Source of the DNA: Arthrobacter globiformis | GTDB lineage: Bacteria > Actinomycetota > Actinomycetes > Actinomycetales > Micrococcaceae | DNA: 64,000 nt | Assembly: GCF_030818015.1 (NCBI RefSeq) | Contig: NZ_JAUSZX010000001.1 | Span: 2,356,001 to 2,420,000, forward strand | Direction: 5' to 3' | Shown here: positions 35,731-44,725 of the stretch, piece after piece | How the letters are laid out: each line of letters begins with the position of its first letter | Position numbering within the stretch: position 1 is the first letter of the stretch | Made by a program: the position numbers and the translations under genes | The notes under the pieces: generated by a model | The model's database searches: none | The model's input: the letters and a program-made list of their open reading frames with translations, nothing else | Told to the model about the DNA's origin: nothing

Positions 35731-36145
35731 GTTGCGCTTCGCAGAAGCTGCGTCGCACAGCCCCGGCACGGGAGATGTATCTCCCAACTCTTCAAGAAGG
35801 CTGCAGCTTATGCGGATCGGACATGCGACCGCTGGTACATCCTGTCCGCCAAACACCACCTGGTGCATCCGGACACCGTCATCGATCCTTAGACATGAAG
35901 CTGGGGACGAACTACCGCACCAGCCCGCCGATCCACCAGTGGTGCGACACGGTCCAAGCCCAGCTTGAGGTCGAACTCGCCCGGCTGGAGAACGTGAAGC
36001 TGGTCGTTCTGGCTGGAGAGCGGTACCGGTACGCGGTGTACAACAGCCCGTGGGAGCACGAATCCCCATGAAGGCCTCGGGCACCGGCCAGCAGCTCGGC
36101 TGGCTAACCGCACAGATCTCCGGCCACATACGGCAGGCAGGATAG
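35724..36145 (+). pseudogene. DUF6884-family protein, frameshifted
   Basis: The pieces line up in order but in three frames: MVGCASQKLRRTAPAREMY, then KKAAAYADRTCDRWYILSAK with HHLVHPDTVIDP, then MKLGTNYRTSPPIHQW with LENVKLVVLAGERYRYAVY, and finally GTGQQLGWLTAQI ending at 36145. DUF6884 proteins share this VGC...APARE...YILSAKHGLV pattern; their role is unknown. Three indels over 420 bp show that the gene is dead, unless the assembly has errors. Confidence 0.75.
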
Positions 36146-36331
36146 GCGGAGCAAGCCGTAGGATTCTGGCATGGCAGGGGAGAGGCTCAACATCCCACCT
36201 CGGGGCAGGTGGGAAAAGATCGCGGCAGGGTCGTATTGGTAGCTGATCCTTCTGCCTGTGTTCACGTCGAGCCTGCTCCGTGATGCTCTCGGTTTCTGGG
36301 GTTTCCATGCGCATAACCATTAGAGGGGGGC

Positions 36332-36730
36332 TTGGCCGCTCTCCTGGTTGTCCGGCTCGCGGTGCCTGAGAGGAAGGAGCGCGTGGCACGTGATGCAGAA
36401 CGTGGCATCATCCAATGCGCGGTCCGCTATCCCAATTCCCAACCGGGTTCCCTCCGCAGCCGCTGGTTGCCTGGGCTTGCCGAAGTGAGCCGAGGGGCGG
36501 TCAGGTTCCAGCCGGATTTTGGCGCCGAAGGCAGGCCAGCCGGCGCGATCAGAACGTTCTCCGATGTCATCCTCGAAGGCCCGGTCCAACCGCCGGCCAA
36601 GAGACCCCCGGAGTTGAAATGGGGCCGGAGCTTCATTGCCCTCGAAACGGATGAGCGGCCGCTCCATGTGGCGGCCGGTGATACCGGCCTAAAGTTGCTC
36701 GAGGACCGGCTAGGGGACCATGAGACCTGA
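36332..36730 (+). CDS. Hypothetical membrane-anchored protein, 132 aa
   Basis: The frame starts with TTG at 36332 after AGAGGGGGG. The first residues (MAALLVVRLAVPERKERVAR) form a short membrane anchor with a basic stop, followed by a compact domain (RGIIQCAVRYPNSQPGS, RSRWLPGLAEVSRGAVRFQP, FIALETDERPLHVAAGDTGL). The layout resembles DUF2550-type actinobacterial proteins, which have an N-terminal helix and a cytoplasmic beta domain; this is a loose match. It stands between decaying genes but seems intact. Confidence 0.5.
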   Translation: MAALLVVRLAVPERKERVARDAERGIIQCAVRYPNSQPGSLRSRWLPGLAEVSRGAVRFQPDFGAEGRPAGAIRTFSDVILEGPVQPPAKRPPELKWGRSFIALETDERPLHVAAGDTGLKLLEDRLGDHET

Positions 36731-36787
36731 TGCTGGGCGGTGGATGATGCGCGCGCACCTGAAACCGTGTCTGGCTAGGCTGACGGC

Positions 36788-36912
36788 ATGAAGCCACCCA
36801 CTGATGTGCAGCAGGCCTTGTTCCGCCAGATCGTCGAGTACACCGGGGGTGGAGCCTCGCCCTGGCGCTGCTCCGCAGGGTCTTCGATGTCCTCGAAGTG
36901 AAGGGACGGTGA
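36788..36912 (+). pseudogene. Short protein gene with a frameshift
   Basis: ATG 36788 encodes MKPPTDVQQALFRQIVEYTG and after the run of five Gs the reading continues in another frame as WSLALALLRRVFDVLEVKGR to a TGA at 36912. The two halves together look like one helical protein of about 41 residues. The G-run is a plausible slippage site. Confidence 0.4.
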
Positions 36913-36973
36913 AGGCCGTTCCTAGCCCCTAGCTTGTCCAATGATGCGTCGCCGCACCGTACAGGCAAAGCGG

Positions 36974-37000
36974 GCCCCGCCTCCCTTCTGGGAGCGGGGC
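36974..37000. terminator. Terminator-like hairpin
   Basis: GCCCCGCCTCCC and GGGAGCGGGGC pair around TTCT with one bulged C. It lies just after the end of the AMIN-like gene on the minus strand and serves it; on the plus strand it follows the small pseudogene. Confidence 0.6.
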
Positions 37001-37025
37001 ACCGCTACTTATCTGGCTTTAGCTG

Positions 37026-37574
37026 TCACCATTGGTGGGCGACGTCGATCACGAGCCGGGATCCGTTGCCGGGACCTGCAAGGGTGAAGACCTTGAAGGG
37101 CAGCCGGGCACGGACGCCGAGGCCCAGGGTGGTGTGGCCCTCGAAGCTGCCTGCCCAGGCAACCTGCCTGAACGTCTTGTACGTCGAAACGTTGGTGACC
37201 TCGGAGCGGTTGGCCGGCACGAAAGTGGCCTTGCCCGTGGCGTTGTCATAGCTGGGTGAGTGGGCGGTGACCTGCAGGAATGCACCGCCCCGCAGCTTGA
37301 TGGGCCGCCCGGACCCGTCCTGTACAACATTTGAGACGTAGCGGACGTTGTAGCCGGTTCCCTTCCCGTTGATGTCGACCACCAGGCGGTCGAAGCAGGA
37401 GTACTTTCCTGAGCGAACGTTGGTTACCGATGCGGCGCTCATGGCCGGGTTGGACTTGGCCAGCGAGCCCCAGGCCAGCGCGCAGGTAGAGGCTGCGGAG
37501 GAGGATCCCGGAGCCAGCAGGCCCAGCCCGAGGGCTATGACGATGGCTGTCAACCAGGCGCTTAGTTTTTTCAT
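37026..37574 (-). CDS. Secreted AMIN-like domain protein
   Basis: The 182-residue protein has a Sec signal (MKKLSAWLTAIVIALGLGLL then APGSSSAAS). The mature region carries WGSLAKSNPAMSAASVTNVR, YSCFDRLVVDINGKGTGYNV and a final GNGSRLVIDVAHQW, the pattern of the actinobacterial AMIN-like domain, a beta sandwich thought to bind cell-wall glycans. It should be exported and stay near the envelope. It is intact and followed by its own hairpin terminator, with a promoter region toward 37600. No partner gene is seen. Confidence 0.8.
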   Translation of the reverse strand: MKKLSAWLTAIVIALGLGLLAPGSSSAASTCALAWGSLAKSNPAMSAASVTNVRSGKYSCFDRLVVDINGKGTGYNVRYVSNVVQDGSGRPIKLRGGAFLQVTAHSPSYDNATGKATFVPANRSEVTNVSTYKTFRQVAWAGSFEGHTTLGLGVRARLPFKVFTLAGPGNGSRLVIDVAHQW

Positions 37575-37868
37575 GTGGGTACCCCTTACGGGTGTGAGTG
37601 ATTGGATGACTCAAGCGTAGGAGCGCCAAAAGCCGGAAACGAGGGTTGTTTCCGGTTCTTCGTGCAACCGTTAAGCGGCTGGGAATCCGATCACGGGAGC
37701 GTAATTCCGGGGCCCATTTCGGGGGTGCCGAAAGACGTTTGTGGCCTTTTCTCCACACGCCTGTTATCGCCGGTAACGGCCGATACAGCGCCGGAAGCAA
37801 GGGCAGGAGACTCCGGTCCCTGCAGCCGGCCGCCCGAAAACCATCAGGGCGAACTTCAGCCTCCTAGA

Positions 37869-38270
37869 GTGCCGATTGTTAATGGATTCAGCGGCGGGGC
37901 CGAACTTCGTGTCACCGCCCTGACGGCCGGTCCGGAGCCCGTCTCGATGATGGTCCTGTTCCGCGCTCACCTCGGCTGCTGGCTCATTCTTGGCAGCGGC
38001 TACACTGGTCGCACCTCCGAAGCCATCGGTATGCTTAACGATGCCGTCCAGGCGTGCAGTGAGGAGGGCTTCAGTGACAGCACGGACGCCGTCGCCGTCG
38101 CAGTCTGGGCAGGAGTTCATGGCTACACGACCCTCCAGGCGAGCCTTCCGGTGTTCCCGTGGCCCGAGGGACTGCTGTCATCCATGGTGGGTAGCCCCCC
38201 AAGACGCACAGGCACGCAGCAGCGGCAGCTTCCCGAACGGATGACTGAGGATCTCAACGGGCAAGGATAG
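37869..38270 (+). pseudogene. TetR-family WHG domain, C-terminal fragment
   Basis: The frame encodes GPEPVSMMVLFRAHLGCWLI, EAIGMLNDAVQACSEEGFSD, then DAVAVAVWAGVHGYTTLQAS and FPWPEGLLSSMV, the helices of the WHG-type TetR C-terminal domain. No helix-turn-helix precedes it; the open frame upstream to 37602 is unrelated. It is the third TetR fragment in the window that has only the ligand half. Confidence 0.65.
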
Positions 38271-38277
38271 CGGGCTC

Positions 38278-39000
38278 CTAGGCCTCACCTGATGCCTTGA
38301 TGCTGGCCTTGATGTCCTCCAGAACTGCCAGGTCCTCGGCGTCCGGCTCTGTACGGACAATGGCGAGCGTCTGCACCATGTGTCCAGGTCGACCGACGTG
38401 ATCGTGTAGGTGTCCGTGGTGACTGTAAGCATGCCGCTGTATTGGGGATCTCCAGATTCGTTAGCGCAGCGATCAGCGAGCGGTTGTCCTCCAGGATTGG
38501 CCGGCTGGCGTCCAGCTTCCAGTCATCATGTTCCCGGCCCAGGAATGTCGAGTACCGCGGCAGCACGAGGGACCACGGGGGATAACGCGGCGGCAGTGTG
38601 CCCTTCCCGGGGCTTCCTCGACACGGCCTGATGCCAGCTCAATACGCAGGCCCCACGGAGCCCTCAGTGACCGGCCTGGCGCCGTCGATGCTGACCTCCC
38701 AGAAACCGCCCTGGAAGTACCGGAAAAAGCCCGCCTCGCCCTCCGGCCCGGACGCACTCCTGAAGCGGGTGGCAAAGTCCCCGGCGACAAACCCCGGATC
38801 GGCGCGGGCCAGAAGTCCGATCAGCTGCTGAATGGGCGTCACCTGACTGAGGGTCGGTAGTCAGGCCAATGGTCCCGGTTGTACCCGGACGAAGCCTCGG
38901 GCCGTACAGGATGCTTCCACCCCCCGGAGAAGAACCCCTGTTCCTGGGACGACGCCTCCTCCGAGGCTGTCCCGTCTGGCTGAATCTGCGCATCACTCAT
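38278..39000 (-). pseudogene. Conserved hypothetical gene, multiply frameshifted
   Basis: A good start exists at 39000 (GGGGGAGCCA then ATG). The pieces in order are MSDAQIQPDGTASEEASSQE, WKHPVRPEASSGYNRDHWPD, TPIQQLIGLLARADPGFVAG with FFRYFQGGFWEVSIDGARPV, STFLGREHDDWKLDASRPIL, MLTVTTDTYTITSVDLDTW and QTLAIVRTEPDAEDLAVLED, ending at 38278. They use all three frames, so at least four indels are needed. The family is unknown; the intact ancestor would be a soluble protein of about 235 residues. Confidence 0.65.
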
Positions 39001-39345
39001 TGGCTCCCCCTGCCTTTGCCCGGCCGCGGATTAGCTGCCGTATCCCGCCCGCAGTCTACTTGCGGGGCCAGTATGGGGAGAAGGGGCATGAGCGAACTTT
39101 GATCAGCCGTCGCCGCGTGCCTGACGGACGGAGTATCCCGGGCACATCATCTGCCTGCGTCGGGACTGCCATCGCCGAGAAGGGCGCAGAGTTGATGCCC
39201 TCGGCCAGCCGGACCGCGGCGAGGAAGCGCTCGCGGGCTACCTTGCTGTGACGAGCAGGGCTGCCAACTGGCCAAGTGGATGGCCGGGCCGAGAGATTAT
39301 GATTTCCGCAGCCGGGCCATTCCCGCCATTTTCAATGGGGGATTC
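39001..39345. other. Intergenic stretch
   Basis: Between two divergent broken genes. A short minus-strand frame (ARERFLAAVRLAEGINS) may be a relic. Nothing else is supported. Confidence 0.35.
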
Positions 39346-40201
39346 ATGCGCTTGAAAATTCTTTCCGCCGTGCTCGGTCTCGGCCTCCTCAGCAGCTCCA
39401 TCCTGGCCATCGCACCGGCCCACGCTGCCGAGGGGTGCCAAACTGCGCCCAACGGTACAACCTCCTGCTGTGGGGACGGCTACGGCGGCGTGACGCCTGG
39501 CGGCGGTAGCGGGGATAACACCACACCCGCCCCGGCTCCCAGTCCTACGATCCCTAGACGAGGAGATCTGCAGAGTCGCCGCCGGTAACAACCTCGGCTC
39601 TGCATTGGGCCCGGTCCGGACCGGCCTGAAGGAGGGCGGCGCGTACCGGCAGTATCAGCGCGGTTTTGTGGTCTATTCGCCGTCGACCGGCGCGCAGGTC
39701 TCTCGGGGTGCGATCCGCACGGCCTACGGCAAGCTCGGCTACGAGAAGGGCCGACTCGGATACCCGACGATGCTGGAGGCAGGCATCGCCGGCGTCACCT
39801 TCCAGAAGTACCAGGGTGAAACCATTTCCCTGGACTTCCACAGGCGGCGCGCATGCCCTTGTCGGAGCCATCCGGGCCAAATGGGAGGGTGGACTTGGGA
39901 CGCCCGGGTCTCTGGGCGCGCCTGTTTCTGATGAAGTGACCGGGCCGGCGGCGCAACGCAGTCGTTCCGCGGAGGAGCGATCGTCTGGTCGCCTTGGACC
40001 GGCGCCCAGGTGTCCAAGGGTGCCATCCGCACAGCCTGGCTGAAATCCGCAGCCCAGAACGGCGTTCTCGGCTACCCGACGACCGGCGAACTCATCGACC
40101 CCGACGGCAGGATGATGCAGAAGTTCCAGGGTGGCCAGATCATCTGGAGCGCCAAGGGCGGCGCCGTTGTATTCACCAGTACGCCGCACTCCAGCATCTG
40201 A
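39346..40201 (+). pseudogene. Secreted LGFP-repeat protein, frameshifted
   Basis: A signal peptide (MRLKILSAVLGLGLLSSSIL, ending APAHAAE) precedes a short linker with CCGDGYGG and a Pro/Thr-rich stretch. Two to three LGFP repeats follow, but in changing frames: NLGSALGPVRTGLKEGGAYR with FVVYSPSTGAQVSRGAIRTA and GRLGYPTMLE, then SLGAPVSDEVTGP, then VSKGAIRTAWLKSAAQNGVL with GYPTTGELIDPDG. Indels near 39553, 39845 and 39950 interrupt it. LGFP proteins bind the actinobacterial cell wall. Confidence 0.75.
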
Positions 40202-40659
40202 GCGATCACATTCAGAGTGAGCAATAAGGTGCCCGCGGTCATTCCGTGAGCACCTCTGTGCTTCTGCAGGATGCGTCGTGTTTCGCGGCCGCGCGGGAGG
40301 GGGCTGTCGTATTGTTTGTACCCAGGGGTGCCGTGCAGTGCGGTCCTGTGTCGTTCCTGCTGAAGAAGACCTAGTGGCCTTTGAAGTGCCACGGCAGCGC
40401 ATGGTGTGGACCATGGGGAAGGCGTCCGCGGGGGCTCTGTGACTTGCGACGCTGTGAATATTGGCCGGGCCCGGCGGTGACGTTCCTTCTCGTGGTGATC
40501 TGGCGTTTGGTGCAACCGGCCAGGTGGGTCCGTCGTGCACTTCCCGGCACCCGGGGTGACTTTTGAACTGTCCACGGATGCGGTCAGTTCCCGGAGCTGA
40601 GGGTTTGCTCGTGGACCGTCGTCCTTCCTGGCGGTGCCTCCTGACTGCGAGAATGGGCC
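40202..40659. other. Intergenic stretch
   Basis: No gene is supported. Overlapping frames exist on both strands without ribosome sites. Confidence 0.35.
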
Positions 40660-41109
40660 ATGGATCAGAAACACTCCTACGATCCGGCGGACGGGTTCCC
40701 GCGGATCATGCCTTCCCGGTACGACGATGTGGAACGCGCGCTGGTATGGCTTAAAGAGGTCTTTGGTCTTCGCGAGCATCTTCGCTGGACGTCGCCCGAG
40801 GGCGTTGTGCGGCATGCAGAAATGATGTTGGGTGATGCCTTTGTGGAACTGGCTCAGTCCTCCAAGGACCAGCCCAGTCCCCGAACGCTTGGAGCAACCA
40901 GTTCAGTAATCATCGCGATAGTTGACGACATAGACAGCCGCTACCAGCGGACCAAGGCCGCCGGCGCAAAGACTATCGCGCCGATCGAGGACAAACCCTG
41001 GGGTCTTCGCCAATTCACCGTCGAGGACCTGGAAGGACATCGTTGGGAGTTCTCCCAACAGACGAGGGTTGTTCCACCGCAGGAGTGGGGCGCCAAGCTC
41101 AGCCCATGA
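40660..41109 (+). CDS. VOC-family (glyoxalase/bleomycin-resistance) protein
   Basis: The 149-residue protein is one VOC module: RYDDVERALVWLKEVFGLRE, MMLGDAFVELAQSSKD, SVIIAIVDDIDSRYQRTKAA and QFTVEDLEGHRWEFSQQ. The last segment holds the usual glutamate metal ligand (WEF); the first ligand of typical dioxygenases is not obvious. Members bind or modify small molecules, including antibiotics. It lies 36 bp upstream of the DUF4259 gene on the same strand and may be co-transcribed. Confidence 0.8.
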   Translation: MDQKHSYDPADGFPRIMPSRYDDVERALVWLKEVFGLREHLRWTSPEGVVRHAEMMLGDAFVELAQSSKDQPSPRTLGATSSVIIAIVDDIDSRYQRTKAAGAKTIAPIEDKPWGLRQFTVEDLEGHRWEFSQQTRVVPPQEWGAKLSP

Positions 41110-41144
41110 TCGTACTAACCGGCGACCGAAAGGGCGACGAATAG

Positions 41145-41543
41145 ATGGGCGCATGGGGCTTCTTGCCTTTCGAGAATGACGATGCACTGGATTGGCTGGA
41201 TGAACTCGAAGCCGGCGGGGCAGAGGTAGTACGCGGGGCTCTGGCGAAAGCAGATGCCGGCTACGTGGAGGCGCCGGAGGGCAGCGTCGCCATCGCCGCC
41301 GCGGAGGTCATCTCGGCCTGCCAGGGAAACCCACCAGGTGACTTACCGGAGAATGTGGCGACATGGGGGACCGCTCATGGGGCGGAGCTCGGCCCCGAGG
41401 ACGTGGAACTCGCGCTGCAGGCGGTCGACTGCGTGGCAGGGGAAGAATCCGACGTCGCCGAGCTGTGGGACGACGCTGATGAACCGGAATGGCGGGAATC
41501 CCTCGGGGAGCTCTCGGAAAGGCTGCGCGCGGCCCTGCGGTAG
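41145..41543 (+). CDS. DUF4259 protein
   Basis: This 132-residue protein starts MGAWGFLPFENDDALDWLDE, the hallmark of DUF4259 (MGAWGxGxFxNDxAxDW). The rest is acidic and helical (AAAEVISACQGNP, AVDCVAGEESDVAELWDD). Function is unknown; members occur near toxin-antitoxin and immunity-type genes as well as alone. GGGCGACGAATAG before the ATG is a weak ribosome site, so coupling to the VOC gene upstream is plausible. Confidence 0.85.
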   Translation: MGAWGFLPFENDDALDWLDELEAGGAEVVRGALAKADAGYVEAPEGSVAIAAAEVISACQGNPPGDLPENVATWGTAHGAELGPEDVELALQAVDCVAGEESDVAELWDDADEPEWRESLGELSERLRAALR

Positions 41544-41645
41544 ATCTGCCCCTGTGGACCCATGTGACAGGAACGGGTCATGCTTGGGGTGTGGCGACCC
41601 TGGCGAGGACTTGGTCGGTGTCTGCGCCGACGGAGCGTAGTTCGT

Positions 41646-42188
41646 CTATGGTGCCGGGACCAGCCAGAAGCCGGCGACGGCTGCGGTGCCCGGCTCGGTG
41701 GTCATGGGCACCAGATGAGCGAAGACCTGGCCTGCCTCGAGGTTCACGGTCATGCTCCTGGCTGTTCCGCACTTGAGGGCGAGCTCGTGGCTTGATCCGC
41801 CTCTGCGGTCAGGCTGCGCGATGAGAAGGGCTGCATCCGTGACGCCGACGCATGCAGAGGTCACCTTGTAGCGGCCCTCAGGTATGCCCGGCAGCGAGGT
41901 GCGGTGCCCATCGCCGCCAAGCCCGCCCGAGCTGCCCAGAACGAGGTCAGAAGGTCTCGGGCCGAGGAGCTGGTCCAGCTGCGTCTGGTTGCTTGCCTGT
42001 TCCTTGGCAAGGGCGGGATCAGCTGTGGGCGGGGGAGGTGGGGCCGGCCGGGAAGGTACGGGCGGTGAGGCGGTCGCCGGTGCCGCCTCGTCGTCCGTGT
42101 ATGCGCAGGCGCTCAAGACCCCTGCCAAGCTGGCCATGACCAGTAAGAGTGTCATGCCGCGGACGTGTTTTCCCCCAATGAACCACAT
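41646..42188 (-). CDS. Lipoprotein of unknown function
   Basis: I chose the ATG at 42188 (MWFIGGKHVRGMTLLLVMAS), giving 180 residues; the longer frame to 42278 lacks a start signal. The lipobox LSAC follows a hydrophobic core, then a Pro/Ala-rich spacer (APATASPPVPSRPAPPPPP) and a beta-rich C-terminal domain (RYKVTSACVGVTDAALLIAQ, HELALKCGTARSMTVNLEAG) with two Cys that could form a disulphide. It should be tethered outside the membrane. A family is not recognised. Confidence 0.65.
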   Translation of the reverse strand: MWFIGGKHVRGMTLLLVMASLAGVLSACAYTDDEAAPATASPPVPSRPAPPPPPTADPALAKEQASNQTQLDQLLGPRPSDLVLGSSGGLGGDGHRTSLPGIPEGRYKVTSACVGVTDAALLIAQPDRRGGSSHELALKCGTARSMTVNLEAGQVFAHLVPMTTEPGTAAVAGFWLVPAP

Positions 42189-42453
42189 GCCCGCAGCGTA
42201 TCGGCATCCGTATCTGTCAGCTACCCGCCGAACCGTGCCTTGGGGGCTGAACCGGCTGTTTCTGCCGGCCAAGCCCACTTCAACGCCAACTCAAAGGGAT
42301 TGGATCCCTAGCGTGACAGTCCGTGGCACTGCCATCGTTGGGTCAAAGGCACGCGCAACGCGGCCGGCAAGGAGTGACCAGTGGAGCGACGTACAGCAGC
42401 CCGCGCCGTCAGCATCATGGCTGGAACTGGCAGAGAACGGCTGGGGAGCCCTG

Positions 42454-42816
42454 ATGGGATGGGCAGCCGGCGAAGAGAACCTGCGTCGCTACCCGACCTC
42501 GGACGCCGGCAGGACGGTGACAGGCTACATCGAGCAGGCAGGGGAGCGGGAACCCTTTATGGAGCCCTTCACATCAGATGACCGGGACATAATCGATGAC
42601 GAAATCGATGCCTACCTCCGGGACGCCGACCTTCCGCCCCGGCCCAGAGGCTACGTCTGGATGATCCGCGTGCCGGACGGGTATCCATCACCCGGCGCTT
42701 TCCTGGCAGACGCGGACGCCGCCATCCAGCGGGCTGCCAACGGCACCGTCGATCCGAAACAGCTGCGCCCCGTATTCGTGCAGGTTTTCCGCGACTTCTA
42801 CGCCACGGGCAACTAA
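42454..42816 (+). CDS. Hypothetical protein, start uncertain
   Basis: The coding signal is strong from about 42420: ELAENGWGALMGWAAGEENL, TVTGYIEQAGEREPFMEPF, DDEIDAYLRDADLPPRPRGY and VFVQVFRDFYATGN. I give the ATG at 42454 as the most conservative start; a GTG at 42313 is in frame and would add 47 residues. A ribosome site (AAGGAGTGACCA) at 42368 faces a GTG in a different frame, hinting at a frameshift at the N-terminus. The family is unknown. It is divergent from the lipoprotein gene. Confidence 0.45.
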   Translation: MGWAAGEENLRRYPTSDAGRTVTGYIEQAGEREPFMEPFTSDDRDIIDDEIDAYLRDADLPPRPRGYVWMIRVPDGYPSPGAFLADADAAIQRAANGTVDPKQLRPVFVQVFRDFYATGN

Positions 42817-42881
42817 ACAACATGAGCAGCGCCGGCCTTTGCAGTCCGAGGCCGCCGCTTCTGCCGGCCGCCATGCAAGTG

Positions 42882-42913
42882 AGGAGCCCCGCGGAGGGCT
42901 GTGCGGGGCTCCT
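42882..42913 (+). terminator. Rho-independent-type hairpin
   Basis: AGGAGCCCCGC and GCGGGGCTCCT form perfect 11-bp arms around a 10-base loop, 66 bp after the hypothetical gene. The T-run is weak. Confidence 0.6.
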
Positions 42914-43231
42914 CTGTGGGCGCACCGGGCGTTTCGGTCTCTCAGGTGCGCCGCCACTGAAGATGCTGGTGTCGTTGACGCCGCAGCTTCAGGAACCGGT
43001 AGCATCGCTGCTGCCCGGCGGCCGGTCCGGTAGACGTGAAGGCGACCGTGCGGCCGGATACAAGCTTCTCGCCGGGACCTTGCGGATAGCTGGTTAACCC
43101 TATGACTGAAACACGTAACCGGTGGCTGGCCGATAAAGGGCTGATCATCCGGCCGAAACTTGAGGTGGGAGCCATATACTGACCCCGATACGTGCACACG
43201 TATCACAGCACCACCAAGGGGGAACATCGCG
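42914..43231. other. Intergenic stretch
   Basis: No gene is supported. It carries the upstream region of the small secreted peptide, with a TATACT that could be a -10 box about 55 bp before its start. Confidence 0.35.
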
Positions 43232-43387
43232 ATGAAAAAACTTGCCGCCACACTTCTGATGACCGGCATTCTCGCTGTAGCAGGGTTTGCCGCTCCGGCT
43301 AACGCCGCACCGAAGGATCAGGACAGCACCACTTCCTCTTCGACTACCTCGACCAACTACGCAACGATCGGCTGGTGGCCGAACTAA
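43232..43387 (+). CDS. Small secreted peptide, 51 aa
   Basis: ATG 43232 follows AAGGGGGA. The product has a full Sec signal (MKKLAATLLMTGILAVAGFA then APANA) and a mature peptide of only about 25 residues: APKDQDSTT, a Ser/Thr run, and the ending NYATIGWWPN. It has its own terminator at 43416. The intact start, signal peptide and terminator argue for a real gene. Function is unknown; the aromatic tail could touch membranes or cell wall. Confidence 0.65.
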   Translation: MKKLAATLLMTGILAVAGFAAPANAAPKDQDSTTSSSTTSTNYATIGWWPN

Positions 43388-43415
43388 ATTCGGCGGAATC
43401 TGGCTAGCCAAAGGA

Positions 43416-43447
43416 CCGCCCCTACCTCCCGGTTGGGGCGGCTTTTT
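43416..43447 (+). terminator. Rho-independent terminator
   Basis: CCGCCCC, a 12-base loop, GGGGCGG and then CTTTTTG, 28 bp downstream of the secreted-peptide gene. Confidence 0.8.
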
Positions 43448-43599
43448 GCCGCAGCGGCGCCGCTGGATTCCACCAGTTCCGCCGAAGAATGATGGGCCCA
43501 CCTTGGACGCCGGCTCCGCTGCTCGCCGAAAGGGTGCCCAAGGAACCGCGGTTGGCGTTCCGGCCCGTCAAGGGTTGGGTGCCTGCCGGGGATGGCAGG

Positions 43600-43951
43600 T
43601 ACCCTCGCCGTGACGCTTCACGGATTACCAGCCGGATGTTGGCAAAGAGGACAGCCCGAACGGCCAAGGTGTCCGGGTCGTGGCCGTCCTTGAGCGCGTT
43701 CTCCAAGGCGCGTCAGTACTCTTCAAGCCGCAAAGCGCCTGCCATCGCGGAGCTGAGCTTCAGGCTGATGAGTGCTTCCAGGGTCGGCTCAACGTCCCTG
43801 CCGGACAGCCTTTGAAGATCTTCGCGGCGCGGACGGGCAGCATCCGGAAGTACTCCTCCATAAATAATCCGGCGACAGCCTCTCCGGCGTCTTCCGTCAA
43901 CTCCTGAAACAGGCCGTCGGCCAGGACAGGAAGATCCTGGTCATCGGTCAC
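43600..43951 (-). pseudogene. Hpt-like phosphotransfer protein, broken
   Basis: GTG 43951 opens LADGLFQELTEDAGEAVAGL; near 43815 the frame shifts and continues LSGRDVEPTLEALISLKLSS then AMAGALRLEEY, hits a TGA, and goes on RALENALKDGHDPDTLAVRA. The order of helices matches a histidine-phosphotransfer (Hpt) domain, whose active site is HxLKGSS. Here that position reads ISLKLSS, so the phosphorylated His is missing as well. One frameshift and one stop make it a dead gene. Confidence 0.5.
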
Positions 43952-44141
43952 CTTAGGGAACCCCTCATTTTCACATCGTCAACAGGTGGTTTTCGTTGAT
44001 AATGCTCCGATACTGGCCTCAAGGACCGACCACCATCACCGCAGATTTCAATCAAGGGTTCACTGGCCCTTCTTTGCGCCGCAGGATTGGTAGCTCCGCA
44101 AAGCCCTTGTTTTGCGGAGGGGCGAAGATACTCTGACCGGC

Positions 44142-44327
44142 GCTTGGCTCAGCCGAGGCGGGGACCGCAACGCCAAGCGTGCCCTGCGTCAGGTCGACCT
44201 GGTCCGCATGGCATCGTCCCCGTGAACCAGGGGCTGCGTGGACAAACGCACCGCGGAAGGTAGGAGCAAACGAGGAATCATCCGCTCTCTTAGAAGCTAT
44301 GGCGCCCGGGAAGTCTACCGCCGATGA
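44142..44327 (+). mobile_element. IS110 transposase C-terminal remnant
   Basis: AWLSRGGDRNAKRALRQVDL, an in-frame stop, then CVDKRTAEGRSKRGIIRSLR ending REVYRR match the last 60 residues of IS110 transposases (compare NRGGDRTLNKALH in the intact copies). The rest of the element is gone. Confidence 0.7.
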
Positions 44328-44380
44328 CCGAACAAGCAACCAGCACCAGTCGTTCTCATGGTTAGCCTTGTCGCTCTCAC

Positions 44381-44613
44381 CTAGCTGTGTTCAGGCGGGT
44401 TGAGTGTGGGTTGCCTTTTTCTGCGTTCGGAGCGGACGCGCCAGACCGCCACGGCGACGATCGCGATGACGACGGCGACAGCGGTGACGTCCCTGCCGAC
44501 GGTTTGGCCACAGCTTCGTACGAATTGCCGGCCAGGTAGCCGAGCAGCACAAAGCCCGTACCCCAAGTCAGTCCGCCGACGGCGCTGAAGGCCAGATACC
44601 GCGGATAGTGCAT
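44381..44613 (-). pseudogene. DedA-family membrane protein, 3' fragment
   Basis: MHYPRYLAFSAVGGLTWGTG then FVLLGYLAGNSYE match the last part of DedA proteins, and after one frameshift the sequence goes on VGRDVTAVAVVIAIVAVAVW with a basic tail. The 5' two thirds are missing; the break coincides with the left edge of repeat B, so the repeat or its insertion removed them. Confidence 0.75.
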
Positions 44614-44725
44614 GCGGGAAATGCTGGGGCCTTATGGATGTGCCGTGCTCTATGGAGCGAAGTCCTGGTCATGCTCTCTTCTACTGTCTGCGCCCATGAG
44701 ATGGTCGAAGGGAGGTCGCAACGCT

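Noticed and set aside
39554..40540. A 328-residue minus-strand frame
   Set aside because: It is the antisense of the LGFP-repeat gene, whose signal peptide and repeats are recognisable.
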